From positions 1 to 47,180 of the forward strand of contig JAKQII010000283.1 of NCBI GenBank assembly GCA_029557535.1: a stretch of DNA of 47,180 nucleotides. Direction: 5' to 3'. Origin of the DNA: Acidobacteriota bacterium (GTDB lineage Bacteria; Acidobacteriota; Blastocatellia; Pyrinomonadales; Pyrinomonadaceae). Below the pieces are notes generated by a model, which saw only the letters and a program-made list of their open reading frames with translations, ran no database searches and was not told the DNA's origin. Position numbers and translations under genes: made by a program. This document shows, in pieces, positions 26,253 through 34,579 of the stretch. Position 1 is the first letter of the stretch; every line of letters starts with the position of its first letter.

Positions 26253-27010
26253 GCGTGCTGAACGAAATCGTAACTCGGATCTGGCCCGCCAACTTGAGTC
26301 GCGGGAAGACGGACCTGCGATCGATTGAAGAAAATTCGGAATCGGTCGATGTTTGGTCGTTTTTTGCGGAATCGAGTCCGGAACGGATCGCCGGGTTCTT
26401 GCCCGACCTTGCCGAGGACGAGAGGGAACGGTCCGCGCGCTTCGTTTTCGACGAGGACCGCAATCGATTCATCTACTGTCGCTGGGCATTGCGATCGATC
26501 CTCTCCAAGTATATGGGCGCGGTGCCGGGAAAACTCAGGTTCAGCGTCAACGAGTTCGGGAAGCCGTTCCTCAACGGGAACGCAAACGGCCTGGAGTTCA
26601 GCCTATCGCATTCGCGCGATGCCGCGCTCATCGCGGTGACTCGCGGACGGAGGGTCGGCGTCGACATTGAATACGTCGATCCGAAAACGGATGTCACGGC
26701 CCTCGCCGGCTCGGTTTTTTCAAAATCCGAGCTTGATGGAATTGGTCGACCGGCCTTGGAGTCAAATTTGGGATCTTTTTTTTCGGCTTGGACAAGGAAA
26801 GAGTCCTTGCTCAAGGCCATTGGAATGGGCTTCTCCGCGCCGGCCGGAGTGCTGCGTGAATTGAACGAACTCCCAAAAGAAGGCACCGTTTTTTTCGATA
26901 TGGCTTTAGATGGCCGGCGGTGTGAATGGGTGACGGCGTCGTTAATTGCTCCGGAAGGGTTCGTTGCGGCACTGAGCTTCGAGAACAACTTCAATGGCTT
27001 CGGTTACTAA
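26249..27010 (+). CDS. Sfp-type 4'-phosphopantetheinyl transferase
   Basis: Attaches the phosphopantetheine arm from coenzyme A to the conserved serine of carrier domains, here most likely Ser648 and Ser583 of the two preceding proteins. Both Sfp signatures are present: VGVDIE with Asp139 and WTRKESLLKAIG with Trp181, Lys184 and Glu185. SLSHSRD-type and ARFVFDEDRNRF-type motifs lie upstream. Length 253 is slightly above the 220-240 typical for the family because of a short N-terminal extension. The ATG overlaps the preceding stop (ATGA). A dedicated transferase directly in the operon shows that the carrier domains are meant to be active. An 88-base gap follows, ending this coupled block. Confidence 0.94.
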   Translation: MSVLNEIVTRIWPANLSRGKTDLRSIEENSESVDVWSFFAESSPERIAGFLPDLAEDERERSARFVFDEDRNRFIYCRWALRSILSKYMGAVPGKLRFSVNEFGKPFLNGNANGLEFSLSHSRDAALIAVTRGRRVGVDIEYVDPKTDVTALAGSVFSKSELDGIGRPALESNLGSFFSAWTRKESLLKAIGMGFSAPAGVLRELNELPKEGTVFFDMALDGRRCEWVTASLIAPEGFVAALSFENNFNGFGY

Positions 27011-27098
27011 TGATTTGAGGAGACGGAATTGGTTCACGGTTGAGGGGGTGGTTCCCCAGAGTGTCCCGTTGGGCGTGAATCACGGCATATAACTTTCG

Positions 27099-27827
27099 AT
27101 GAAATACTACGAAATCGCCCGACGCAGTTTGGAGCCGGTACTGCCACCACTTTATGCAAGAGTACGTAGGGACGTTCTGTCAGAACTCCGCGACCTGTCC
27201 GGACCCACCTTGATCCTCGACGTTGGAGGACGTAAATCACCGTACACGATTGGCGTCCCGGCAAGGGTTCACATACTCGATCTTCCCAGGGAAAGCGAAA
27301 TTCAAAACGAACTCAACCTTGGGCTGAACGATCAGGTTGTCGGTCAAATCCAGCGTCGGCGCAGCAACATTGAAAAGGTGATACTGGGCAACATGACCCG
27401 ATCAGGATTACCGTCGAATGCATACGATATCGTTGTCTCCGTCGAGGTCCTCGAGCATGTTGAACGCGACGAGCTGTTTATTGACGAAGTCTGCCGCGTG
27501 CTGAAACCCGGCGGCGTATTCATAATGACAACGCCCAACGGCGACTTTATCGAGAACCGCAATCCTGATCACAAGCGTCACTACAAACTTCGGGAATTGG
27601 CGATCCTCTTGGACAAGTTCTTCGAACGCTCGGAACTCGAATACGCAATCGCTGGCGGCTACTTTCGGAAGGCCGGACTTCGTCCGTGGGCCGTGCGGAG
27701 GCCGATTCAAACCCTTGCCAGTATCTTTGGAAACGTCGTCAACTCGATCCAGTCGGCGAGTACTGACGTGGCGACGAAAGCCATCGGGACACACCACTTG
27801 ATAGCAAAGGCGTACAAGCGGGTTTGA
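27099..27827 (+). CDS. Class I SAM-dependent methyltransferase
   Basis: Protein of 242 residues with a Rossmann methyltransferase core. Motif I is LILDVGGRKSPY (about 41-52), then YDIVVSVEVLEHVERDEL (motif II region) and VCRVLKPGGVFIMTTPNG (motif III region). It probably methylates a sugar, a sugar carboxylate or the chain terminus during polysaccharide synthesis; the substrate cannot be told. A terminal methyl cap is a known length signal in ABC-exported O-antigens, and the exporter genes lie downstream. The 88-base gap in front is the largest in this part of the locus, so an internal promoter is possible. Confidence 0.85.
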   Translation: MKYYEIARRSLEPVLPPLYARVRRDVLSELRDLSGPTLILDVGGRKSPYTIGVPARVHILDLPRESEIQNELNLGLNDQVVGQIQRRRSNIEKVILGNMTRSGLPSNAYDIVVSVEVLEHVERDELFIDEVCRVLKPGGVFIMTTPNGDFIENRNPDHKRHYKLRELAILLDKFFERSELEYAIAGGYFRKAGLRPWAVRRPIQTLASIFGNVVNSIQSASTDVATKAIGTHHLIAKAYKRV

Positions 27828-27875
27828 GTCATTGCTCTGAAGGGAATTTGCTGTTGAGATAGTCTTGTATTCCGT

Positions 27876-29672
27876 ATGTGTGGAATTGCCGGAACAATAG
27901 GTGGCCGATCGCGGTCGGACGACGTCGGGCGGATGATCGAAATCCTCGGTCATCGCGGTCCCGACGGTGACGGGATCTACACGGATCCTGACGGCAAAGC
28001 CGTGCTCGGACACCGCCGTCTGAGCATCATCGATACCAGCGACGCGGGCCGGCAGCCAATGGCGAGCGCCGACGGTCGGTACGTGATCACGTACAACGGC
28101 GAGGTTTACAACTATCTGGAACTGCGCCGCGAACTTGAAAGCTCTTACCGCTTCACGACCCGGACCGATACCGAGGTCGTGCTGGCGGCGTATGAACGCT
28201 GGGGAGAAGACTGTCTCGACCGATTCGTCGGGATGTTCTCGTTCGTCATCTGGGACGAGATCGAGAAGGTCGCCTTCGCGGCCCGCGACCGGTTCGGAGT
28301 GAAGCCGTTTTATTATTCCGTGCGCGGTGACGGGACGTTTGTGTTCGCCAGCGAGATCAAGGCGATCCACGCCGCCGGAGTACCGAAACTCATCAATGAT
28401 GCGATTTGGGCGACGTTCTTGACTTACGGCGTTCTTGACCACAGCGATAAATGCTTTTGGCAAGATATTGCATCACTGCCCGGCGGCCATTGCTTGCTTT
28501 GGAAGAACGGCACATTGACGGTTCGGAAATGGTACGAAATTTTCGAAAAGACAGGGATCGACTTCGACACTCGCCCCGATCGTGAAGTTTCCGAAGAATA
28601 CTTGGCGTTGATGCGCAACAGCGTCGGTATTCGCTTTCGGTCCGATGTTCCGGTTGGAATCAATCTCAGCGGCGGCGTCGATTCCTCTGCCTTGCTTGCA
28701 ATCGTTGATCAGATTCATTCCAATGACCAGAATGTTAACGCCTTCACTTTTGTGACTGGGGCTAAAGACTACGACGAATTGCCGTGGGTTGAGGCAATGC
28801 TCAAGGAAACTGGACACCCCTTGATCGTGAGCACATTAAGCTCTGTTGAAGTGCCCAGTCTCGCAGAGCAAGTTCAGTTTCATCAGGATGAACCGTTCGG
28901 GGGGCTGCCGACGCTGGCATACGCAAAACTATTCTCAACCGCCCGGAACTACGGTTCGATCGTACTCTTGGATGGCAATGGAATGGATGAGCAATGGGGC
29001 GGTTACGATTATTACTTTTCGAATCCGAATTGCAACGAGCCGGGCTTGGTCCAAGGAACAACGGAATCGCCGACTCGACCGAACTGCCTCATTCCGGAAT
29101 TTCGCAAATTGGCGACGGCGGTTGAGTTTCCCAGCGTTTACCCCGAGAAATTACGAAACCTTCAGATTCGGGACGCATTCCAGACAAAGATCCCAAGGGC
29201 GCTTCGGTATAACGATCGAATCTCTATGATGTCGTCAGTCGAGTTGCGTGAGCCGTTCATTGATCACCGTCTCTTTGAGTTGGCATTGCGTCAGGCTCCC
29301 AATCGAAAAACAAACGGAAAGCAGGGAAAGGTGATGTTACGCAAGCTAGTGCAAGAACTTGTACCACGAACGATATCGACCGCTCCAAAACGTGCGCTTC
29401 AAACTCCGCAGCGCGAATGGCTGCGCGGCGAGCTCAGGGATTGGGCCCATTCGATGGTGTTGGGCGCGATCGCATCGTTTGGCGGCTCATGGCTTTCAGT
29501 TCCGATGGTGAAATCTGCGTGGGAAGATTTCGTCATGGGCCGAGGCGACAACAGTTTCTTTGTCTGGCAGTGGATCAGTTTGGGCCTGTTGACGACGTCG
29601 GTCTCGAACCTCGGTCACAGAAACGAAACTCATCAGAACGCCACGCAACGCGAATCGTCGGCGATTCAATGA
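27876..29672 (+). CDS. Asparagine-synthase-like glutamine amidotransferase
   Basis: Two-domain enzyme of 598 residues. The class II glutaminase domain begins with the catalytic Cys2 (MCGIAG) and includes HRGPDGDG and TYNGEVYNY. The synthetase domain has the pyrophosphate loop NLSGGVDSSALLA. It should use glutamine, ATP and a carboxylate to make an amide. Within polysaccharide loci such proteins often amidate uronic or nonulosonic acids rather than aspartate; that is the likely role here but is inferred. Base composition changes inside the gene: about 28380-29400 is visibly AT-richer than both ends, suggesting recombination. The gene is 48 bases after the methyltransferase and 7 bases before the ABC permease. 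A second family member lies at 42454-44331. Confidence 0.9.
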   Translation: MCGIAGTIGGRSRSDDVGRMIEILGHRGPDGDGIYTDPDGKAVLGHRRLSIIDTSDAGRQPMASADGRYVITYNGEVYNYLELRRELESSYRFTTRTDTEVVLAAYERWGEDCLDRFVGMFSFVIWDEIEKVAFAARDRFGVKPFYYSVRGDGTFVFASEIKAIHAAGVPKLINDAIWATFLTYGVLDHSDKCFWQDIASLPGGHCLLWKNGTLTVRKWYEIFEKTGIDFDTRPDREVSEEYLALMRNSVGIRFRSDVPVGINLSGGVDSSALLAIVDQIHSNDQNVNAFTFVTGAKDYDELPWVEAMLKETGHPLIVSTLSSVEVPSLAEQVQFHQDEPFGGLPTLAYAKLFSTARNYGSIVLLDGNGMDEQWGGYDYYFSNPNCNEPGLVQGTTESPTRPNCLIPEFRKLATAVEFPSVYPEKLRNLQIRDAFQTKIPRALRYNDRISMMSSVELREPFIDHRLFELALRQAPNRKTNGKQGKVMLRKLVQELVPRTISTAPKRALQTPQREWLRGELRDWAHSMVLGAIASFGGSWLSVPMVKSAWEDFVMGRGDNSFFVWQWISLGLLTTSVSNLGHRNETHQNATQRESSAIQ

Positions 29673-29679
29673 TTAATCG

Positions 29680-30612
29680 ATGAATATGTTTGGAAGTAGC
29701 TCAGAATCAGTAACCGATCGACTTTCGGCCGAAACCGGCGATGGGTCGGGTCCGCCCTGCACGAACGGCGCCGACGGGGATTGGACACTCGTCATCCGGC
29801 CGCGGAACGGCTTGTTCGATTTACACCTGACCGATCTTTGGAGATACCGCGATCTGGTGTCGTTGTTTGTCAGGAGGGATTTCGTGTCCCTTTACAAGCA
29901 GACCGTTCTCGGACCGCTCTGGTTCATAATTCAGCCGCTACTCACGACGATTACGTTTACGGTCATTTTCGGCAATGTCGCGCAGCTTTCGACCGACGGC
30001 CTCCCGAAGATTCTCTTTTACCTTTCAGGAATCACGGCTTGGAATTACTTTTCGGACTGTCTGCTCAAAACGTCCGAGACGTTTTCTGGAAATGCCCATC
30101 TTTTTGGAAAGGTCTACTTTCCGCGACTCGCGGTTCCGGTTTCGGTGGTCTTATCCAACCTCATCAAATTCGGAATTCAACTACTGCTGTTCCTTTGTTT
30201 CTACTTGTATTTTCTTTTCGCAGGCGCCCCGATCCACCCGACACCTGCGATTCTTTTGGTTGTGCCGTTGGTTATTCTTATGGCTGCACTGGGGTTGGGA
30301 AGCGGCATAATAGTCTCATCGCTCACGACGCGGTACCGTGATCTGCGGTTCTTGGTTCAGTTCGGAACTCAACTGCTCATGTATTCGACGCCCGTGATCA
30401 TCCCACTTTCCAAACTGCCCGAACAATACCGATGGATCATGCTCATGAACCCCATGACGCCGGTCATCGAGACCTTCAGGTACGCGTTTCTGGGGACCGG
30501 GACATTCAGTTGGGAACACCTTCTCATCTCCACCGCGGCAACGCTCCTGATTCTTGTGGCGGGTGTTCTGCTGTTCAATCACGTCGAGAAGACGTTCATG
30601 GACACGGTCTGA
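29680..30612 (+). CDS. O-antigen/capsule ABC transporter permease (Wzm-like)
   Basis: ABC-2 type permease of 310 residues that moves undecaprenyl-linked polysaccharide across the inner membrane together with the next gene product. A hydrophilic N-terminus of about 60 residues ends in LWRYRDLVSLFVRRDFVSLY, the usual amphipathic helix before the first membrane span. About six hydrophobic segments follow (starting with LGPLWFIIQPLLTTITFTVI), and the family pattern LMNPMTPVIETFRYAFLG is near 265-285. The start is ATG 29680. The gene is followed after 21 bases by the ATPase gene. Confidence 0.92.
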   Translation: MNMFGSSSESVTDRLSAETGDGSGPPCTNGADGDWTLVIRPRNGLFDLHLTDLWRYRDLVSLFVRRDFVSLYKQTVLGPLWFIIQPLLTTITFTVIFGNVAQLSTDGLPKILFYLSGITAWNYFSDCLLKTSETFSGNAHLFGKVYFPRLAVPVSVVLSNLIKFGIQLLLFLCFYLYFLFAGAPIHPTPAILLVVPLVILMAALGLGSGIIVSSLTTRYRDLRFLVQFGTQLLMYSTPVIIPLSKLPEQYRWIMLMNPMTPVIETFRYAFLGTGTFSWEHLLISTAATLLILVAGVLLFNHVEKTFMDTV

Positions 30613-30633
30613 AAGTTCATCTACGAACCGAGT

Positions 30634-31941
30634 ATGTCAAATTCCGTAATTCAAATCGATGATATTTCAAAGCGCTATCGTCTCGGCGTTATTGGCGGTC
30701 GTAGGCTCGTCGATGACGTCAATCGCGCGTGGGCCAAATTGCGGGGAAGGCCCGACCCGCTTTCAAAGGTTGGATCCGGCGAAAACATGGCTGCCGGGGT
30801 TCCGGGTGATGAACTTTGGGCGTTGAGAAACGTTTCTCTGAAGATCGAGCAGGGCGAGGCGCTTGGCATTATCGGCAGAAATGGGGCCGGAAAGAGCACC
30901 CTTTTAAAAATACTTTCGCGGATCACTGCACCGACGAGTGGAGAAATTCGCCTTAAAGGGCGAATTGCAAGTCTCTTGGAAGTCGGCACTGGCTTCCACC
31001 CCGAACTTACAGGAAGGGAGAACGTGTTCCTTAACGGAGCGATTCTCGGGATGACAAAGGATGAAATTCGCAAGAGGTTCGATGAAATTGTGACTTTTTC
31101 CGATGTCGAGCGATTTATCGACACTCCGGTAAAACGCTATAGCAGCGGGATGAAGGTGAGACTCGCGTTCGCGGTCGCCGCGCATCTCGAGGCCGAAATA
31201 CTGATTGTCGACGAGGTCCTCGCCGTCGGTGACGCGGAATTTCAAAAGAAATGTCTCGGCAAAATGGGTGACGTGACCTCTCAGGGCCGGACAGTTCTTT
31301 TCGTCAGCCACAATATGGCGGCCGTTCAGGCATTGTGCCAGACAGCCGTTTTCTTGGAAGGCGGTCGGTTGACAGAGACGGGTGAACCGTCGGCGATAGT
31401 TTCCAAATATCTTTCCAGTTCGGTGACCCGAGAGCAGTTTCGGGAGTGGGAAGAGCCCGAGGCGGCGCCGGGGAATGATGTGTTGAGGGTCAGTCGTTTG
31501 TCCGTTTCCTCCGAAGACGACCCGGAAAGCAGATTGATCACCATGCGTTCTTCGGTCAACGTGGAAACTGGTTTCTGGTCCCTGAGCGGGGGCAGGATGT
31601 GTCATTTGACGTTTCATTTGCTCAACGAGCAGGGAATAATCGTCCTGACAACCGCGTCGACGCCGCGGAAATATGCTCCGGGAGAGTACGTCGCGAAGTT
31701 TCGAATCCCGGGCGGCCTTTTGAATTCCGGTGTTTACAGCTTGAAGCTTCTGATCGTCGAAAATGGCCGTCCCACGTTCAAGGGCCCGGGCATCGCCTCG
31801 TTCAGCGTCGTCGATATTTCGCCAAATTCTAATAGCGGACTGCGGCGTGAGCCGGGCGTGATTCAACCCGAACTCGTTTGGGAAGTGAGACAAGCGGGCG
31901 ATGGCAGAACAGCTTCAAAACGTGTTGAAGCCCAGATATGA
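30634..31941 (+). CDS. O-antigen/capsule ABC transporter ATPase with C-terminal domain (Wzt-like)
   Basis: ATPase partner of the preceding permease. The nucleotide-binding domain has Walker A GRNGAGKST (Lys87), signature RYSSGMKVRLAFAVA, Walker B ILIVDEVLAVGD, and a His switch in FVSHNMAAVQ. Beyond residue about 255 there is an additional beta-rich domain (LTFHLLNEQGIIVLTTAS and so on) of the Wzt C-terminal type. In O8/O9a-like systems this domain recognises a chemical cap on the non-reducing end of the chain. Length 435 fits such extended Wzt proteins. The presence of this domain suggests that the exported glycan is terminally modified. The stop overlaps the first beta-propeller gene (ATGA). 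Confidence 0.93.
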   Translation: MSNSVIQIDDISKRYRLGVIGGRRLVDDVNRAWAKLRGRPDPLSKVGSGENMAAGVPGDELWALRNVSLKIEQGEALGIIGRNGAGKSTLLKILSRITAPTSGEIRLKGRIASLLEVGTGFHPELTGRENVFLNGAILGMTKDEIRKRFDEIVTFSDVERFIDTPVKRYSSGMKVRLAFAVAAHLEAEILIVDEVLAVGDAEFQKKCLGKMGDVTSQGRTVLFVSHNMAAVQALCQTAVFLEGGRLTETGEPSAIVSKYLSSSVTREQFREWEEPEAAPGNDVLRVSRLSVSSEDDPESRLITMRSSVNVETGFWSLSGGRMCHLTFHLLNEQGIIVLTTASTPRKYAPGEYVAKFRIPGGLLNSGVYSLKLLIVENGRPTFKGPGIASFSVVDISPNSNSGLRREPGVIQPELVWEVRQAGDGRTASKRVEAQI

Positions 31942-32900
31942 TGCGTTGGTCCAAACTTGGCAAGGTTTTTGATCCAACCGAATTCAAAGGTCCCCGGTGG
32001 ATGAGCGAGTTTGCCCAAGCCCCGTCGGTGCTGGAGTTTGACGACACACTTCGCGTCTACTTCGCCTGCCGGCCGCCGGCAGATTCGTCGGGCCAGTACG
32101 TCAGCTTTCTCGGCTCTGCCACGGTCAGGAAGGACGACCTGAGAAAGGTAGTCGGTGTTTCGGAAACTCCTGTGTTGACGCTCGGCGAACGCGGCACATT
32201 CGACGAGTTCGGCACTTACCCGGTATCGGTCATTCGGTACGGCGACGAAATCCGGGCGTATTACGGCGGTTGGACTCGCTGCGAATCTGTACCTTTCAAT
32301 GTCGCGATCGGCCTCGCGGTCAGCACGGACGGCGGTGAGACGTTCAGAAAAGTCGGAACCGGTCCTGTGTTGTCGTATTCGGTCAACGAGCCTTTTATCA
32401 TCAGTGGACCCAAAATAAGACGGTTCCAGGACAAGTGGTTTCTGTTCTACATCGCTGGCGAGCGTTGGCTGCGGGGGCCGGACGGGCGGCCCGAACCGGT
32501 CTACAGAATTCGACTGGCAACTTCGGATGACGGAATCGATTGGACGAAGTTGGACCGAGATCTGATCAAACGCAAGATCGAACCGTACGAATGCCAGGCG
32601 AGTCCCGACGTCTTTTATTTGAACGGAAAATACCATATGTATTTCTGCTATCGGTACTCAATTGATTATCGAAACGCAGTGCGGGGTTATCGGATCGGCT
32701 ATGCCTCGTCAACCGATCTTCTGAATTGGGAACGCGACGATTCGAAGGCCGGTATTGACGTTTCCGAATCCGGTTGGGATTCCGAAATGCTCAGTTATCC
32801 TCACGTATTCAGCATTGACGGCCAGGTTTACATGTATTACCTGGGAAATCAGGTCGGAAGGTACGGATTCGGACTGGCGCGTCTGGAGGGCACGCTCTGA
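31938..32900 (+). CDS. Five-bladed beta-propeller protein, GH43/GH32-like, copy 1
   Basis: Protein of 320 residues from the furanosidase-type (GH43/GH32/GH68/GH130-like) beta-propeller superfamily. Repeated blade patterns are visible: SEFAQAPSVLEFDDTLRVYF, DEFGTYPVSVIRYGDEIRAY, NEPFIISGPKIRRFQDKWFL, ECQASPDVFYLNGKYHMYFC, and WDSEMLSYPHVFSIDGQVYM. Acidic residues recur at the blade starts as in glycosidases of this fold. There is no signal peptide, so it should be cytoplasmic, which is odd for a degrading enzyme. Its place between exporter and sugar-modification genes suggests a biosynthetic or glycan-editing task. Whether it transfers, hydrolyses or phosphorolyses sugars is unknown. It overlaps both neighbours and may also begin at ATG 31941. 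Confidence 0.75.
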   Translation: MMRWSKLGKVFDPTEFKGPRWMSEFAQAPSVLEFDDTLRVYFACRPPADSSGQYVSFLGSATVRKDDLRKVVGVSETPVLTLGERGTFDEFGTYPVSVIRYGDEIRAYYGGWTRCESVPFNVAIGLAVSTDGGETFRKVGTGPVLSYSVNEPFIISGPKIRRFQDKWFLFYIAGERWLRGPDGRPEPVYRIRLATSDDGIDWTKLDRDLIKRKIEPYECQASPDVFYLNGKYHMYFCYRYSIDYRNAVRGYRIGYASSTDLLNWERDDSKAGIDVSESGWDSEMLSYPHVFSIDGQVYMYYLGNQVGRYGFGLARLEGTL

Positions 32901-33853
32901 TGAGGTGGGAGAAACTCGGGATCATCTTTAAGCCTTCGGATCACAATCTACCGTACGGCTGCACCGAGTTCGCGCAATCTCCTCAGGCTTTGGTCCTACG
33001 TGATCGCGTTCGGGTGTATTTCTCAACTCGGTCTCGGGACGAGCACGGGAAATTCTTGAGCCATATCGCGTTCGTCGATTTTGAACCGGATTTATCCCGG
33101 ATAATCGACGTGTCTCGCGAGCCTGTGATCGATCTTGGGGAACTCGGTTGCTTTGACGAACACGGCATCTTCCCGATGAACGTAGTACGATACGGCGACC
33201 ATGTTTACGGCTTTACTTGCGGCTGGAGCCGGCGCGTCTCGGTTTCAGTCGAAACCTCCATCGGACTCGCGGTAAGCAGCGATGACGGAGTGACCTTTCA
33301 GAAGATCGGTAACGGTCCGATTCTCTCGTCGTCCGTCGAGGAACCCTTTCTGGTTGGTGATCCGTTTGTCAGGATCTACGGAAGCGAATGGCATATGTGG
33401 TACATCCACGGCACCAAATGGCTTGCGAATGACGATGGGTCGCCGGCTGAACGCGTTTACAAGATAGCTCACGCGACTTCGACGGACGGACGGCGTTGGA
33501 AACGTTCGGGGCGTCGACTGATAAGCGACTCGCTCAACGCCGATGAGTGTCAGGCGCTCCCAACCGTTGTCGAATTTCGAGGCCGATTCCATATGTACTT
33601 CTGTTATCGCGAGGCCATCGACTTCCGTGCGAACCGAAGCCGCGGATACAGGCTCGGGTACGCGTACTCGGACGACCTGGTCAACTGGACTCGGGACGAT
33701 GCGAACGCGGGTATTTCCAGAATTGATGAAGGATGGGACTCGGAGATGATGTGTTACCCGCATTTGGTAGGTTTGGACGATGATCTTTACCTGCTCTACA
33801 ACGGAAACCAGTTCGGTCGCTTGGGATTTGGAGCGGCGAGGCTCGTTTCGTGA
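32900..33853 (+). CDS. Five-bladed beta-propeller protein, GH43/GH32-like, copy 2
   Basis: Paralogue of the preceding gene, 317 residues, overlapping it by one base (TGATG). The same blade motifs occur in the same order: TEFAQSPQALVLRDRVRVYF, DEHGIFPMNVVRYGDHVYGF, EEPFLVGDPFVRIYGSEWHM, DECQALPTVVEFRGRFHMYF and WDSEMMCYPHLVGLDDDLYL. A recent tandem duplication would show near-identical DNA. These two have clearly diverged, so both are probably kept for distinct substrates or as a heteromeric pair. No signal peptide. Function is unknown beyond the superfamily. Confidence 0.75.
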   Translation: MRWEKLGIIFKPSDHNLPYGCTEFAQSPQALVLRDRVRVYFSTRSRDEHGKFLSHIAFVDFEPDLSRIIDVSREPVIDLGELGCFDEHGIFPMNVVRYGDHVYGFTCGWSRRVSVSVETSIGLAVSSDDGVTFQKIGNGPILSSSVEEPFLVGDPFVRIYGSEWHMWYIHGTKWLANDDGSPAERVYKIAHATSTDGRRWKRSGRRLISDSLNADECQALPTVVEFRGRFHMYFCYREAIDFRANRSRGYRLGYAYSDDLVNWTRDDANAGISRIDEGWDSEMMCYPHLVGLDDDLYLLYNGNQFGRLGFGAARLVS

Positions 33854-33863
33854 CGGCTTGATA

Positions 33864-34559
33864 ATGAAACTGGCGATCATGCAGCCTTATTTCATGCCCT
33901 ACATTGGGTACTGGCAGCTAATGAATGCCGTTGACGAATTCGTCGTCTACGATAACGTCAAATACACGAAGAAGGGTTGGATCAACCGAAACCGATTGTT
34001 GATGAATGAGGTTGACCTTACGTTGACTATCCATTTGCAGGGGGGTTCCGATTTTTTACCGATCAACGAACGGTTCATCGCGCAAGACTTTGATGCTGAT
34101 CGACTATTGCGCAAGATCGATGAGTGCTACCGTAAGGCTCCTTTCTACAAAGAAGTTCTTCCGTTGGTTAGGGATGCACTATGCTCGACGAATCGTAATT
34201 TGTTCGAATATGTTTTGCGTTCGATCCGTCTTACGGCCGGTTTTCTGGGCATCGACACGAAACTGATCGTTTCGTCTTCGATCGGCATCGACCACGGACT
34301 TCGCGGAAAGGAAAAGGTTATCGAGATCTGCCGACATTTGGGGGCGGTCACCTATGTGAACGCGATCGGCGGCCAGTCGCTTTACGACCGGTCGGAATTC
34401 GCCGGCTACGGGATCGACTTGAGGTTCTTGGCCACGAGACCAATCGTCTATCGGCAGTTTTCCCAGAAGTTCCTTCCAAGTCTGTCGATAATCGACGTTC
34501 TCATGTTCAATTCGGTCGAATCCACCCGTTCCATGCTCGAAGAATTCGATCTCGTTTAG
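33864..34559 (+). CDS. WbqC-like family protein
   Basis: Protein of 231 residues matching the WbqC-like family, found in O-antigen and capsule gene clusters. The hallmark N-terminus is clear: MKLAIMQPYFMPYIGYWQL, then DNVKYTKKGWINRNRLL. Further on come VNAIGGQSLYDRSEF and a Phe-Leu-Pro-Ser-Leu-Ser-Ile-Ile-Asp stretch near the end. ATG 33864 is selected because the conserved family start coincides with it; a longer frame from 33780 overlaps the previous gene. The biochemical role of the family is not settled as far as I know. Its position before an acyltransferase-like and an aminotransferase gene suggests work on an amino-sugar acyl group. The base composition is a little AT-richer than that of the neighbours. 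Confidence 0.85.
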   Translation: MKLAIMQPYFMPYIGYWQLMNAVDEFVVYDNVKYTKKGWINRNRLLMNEVDLTLTIHLQGGSDFLPINERFIAQDFDADRLLRKIDECYRKAPFYKEVLPLVRDALCSTNRNLFEYVLRSIRLTAGFLGIDTKLIVSSSIGIDHGLRGKEKVIEICRHLGAVTYVNAIGGQSLYDRSEFAGYGIDLRFLATRPIVYRQFSQKFLPSLSIIDVLMFNSVESTRSMLEEFDLV

Positions 34560-34579
34560 CGAGCTGTCTACTTCAACGA

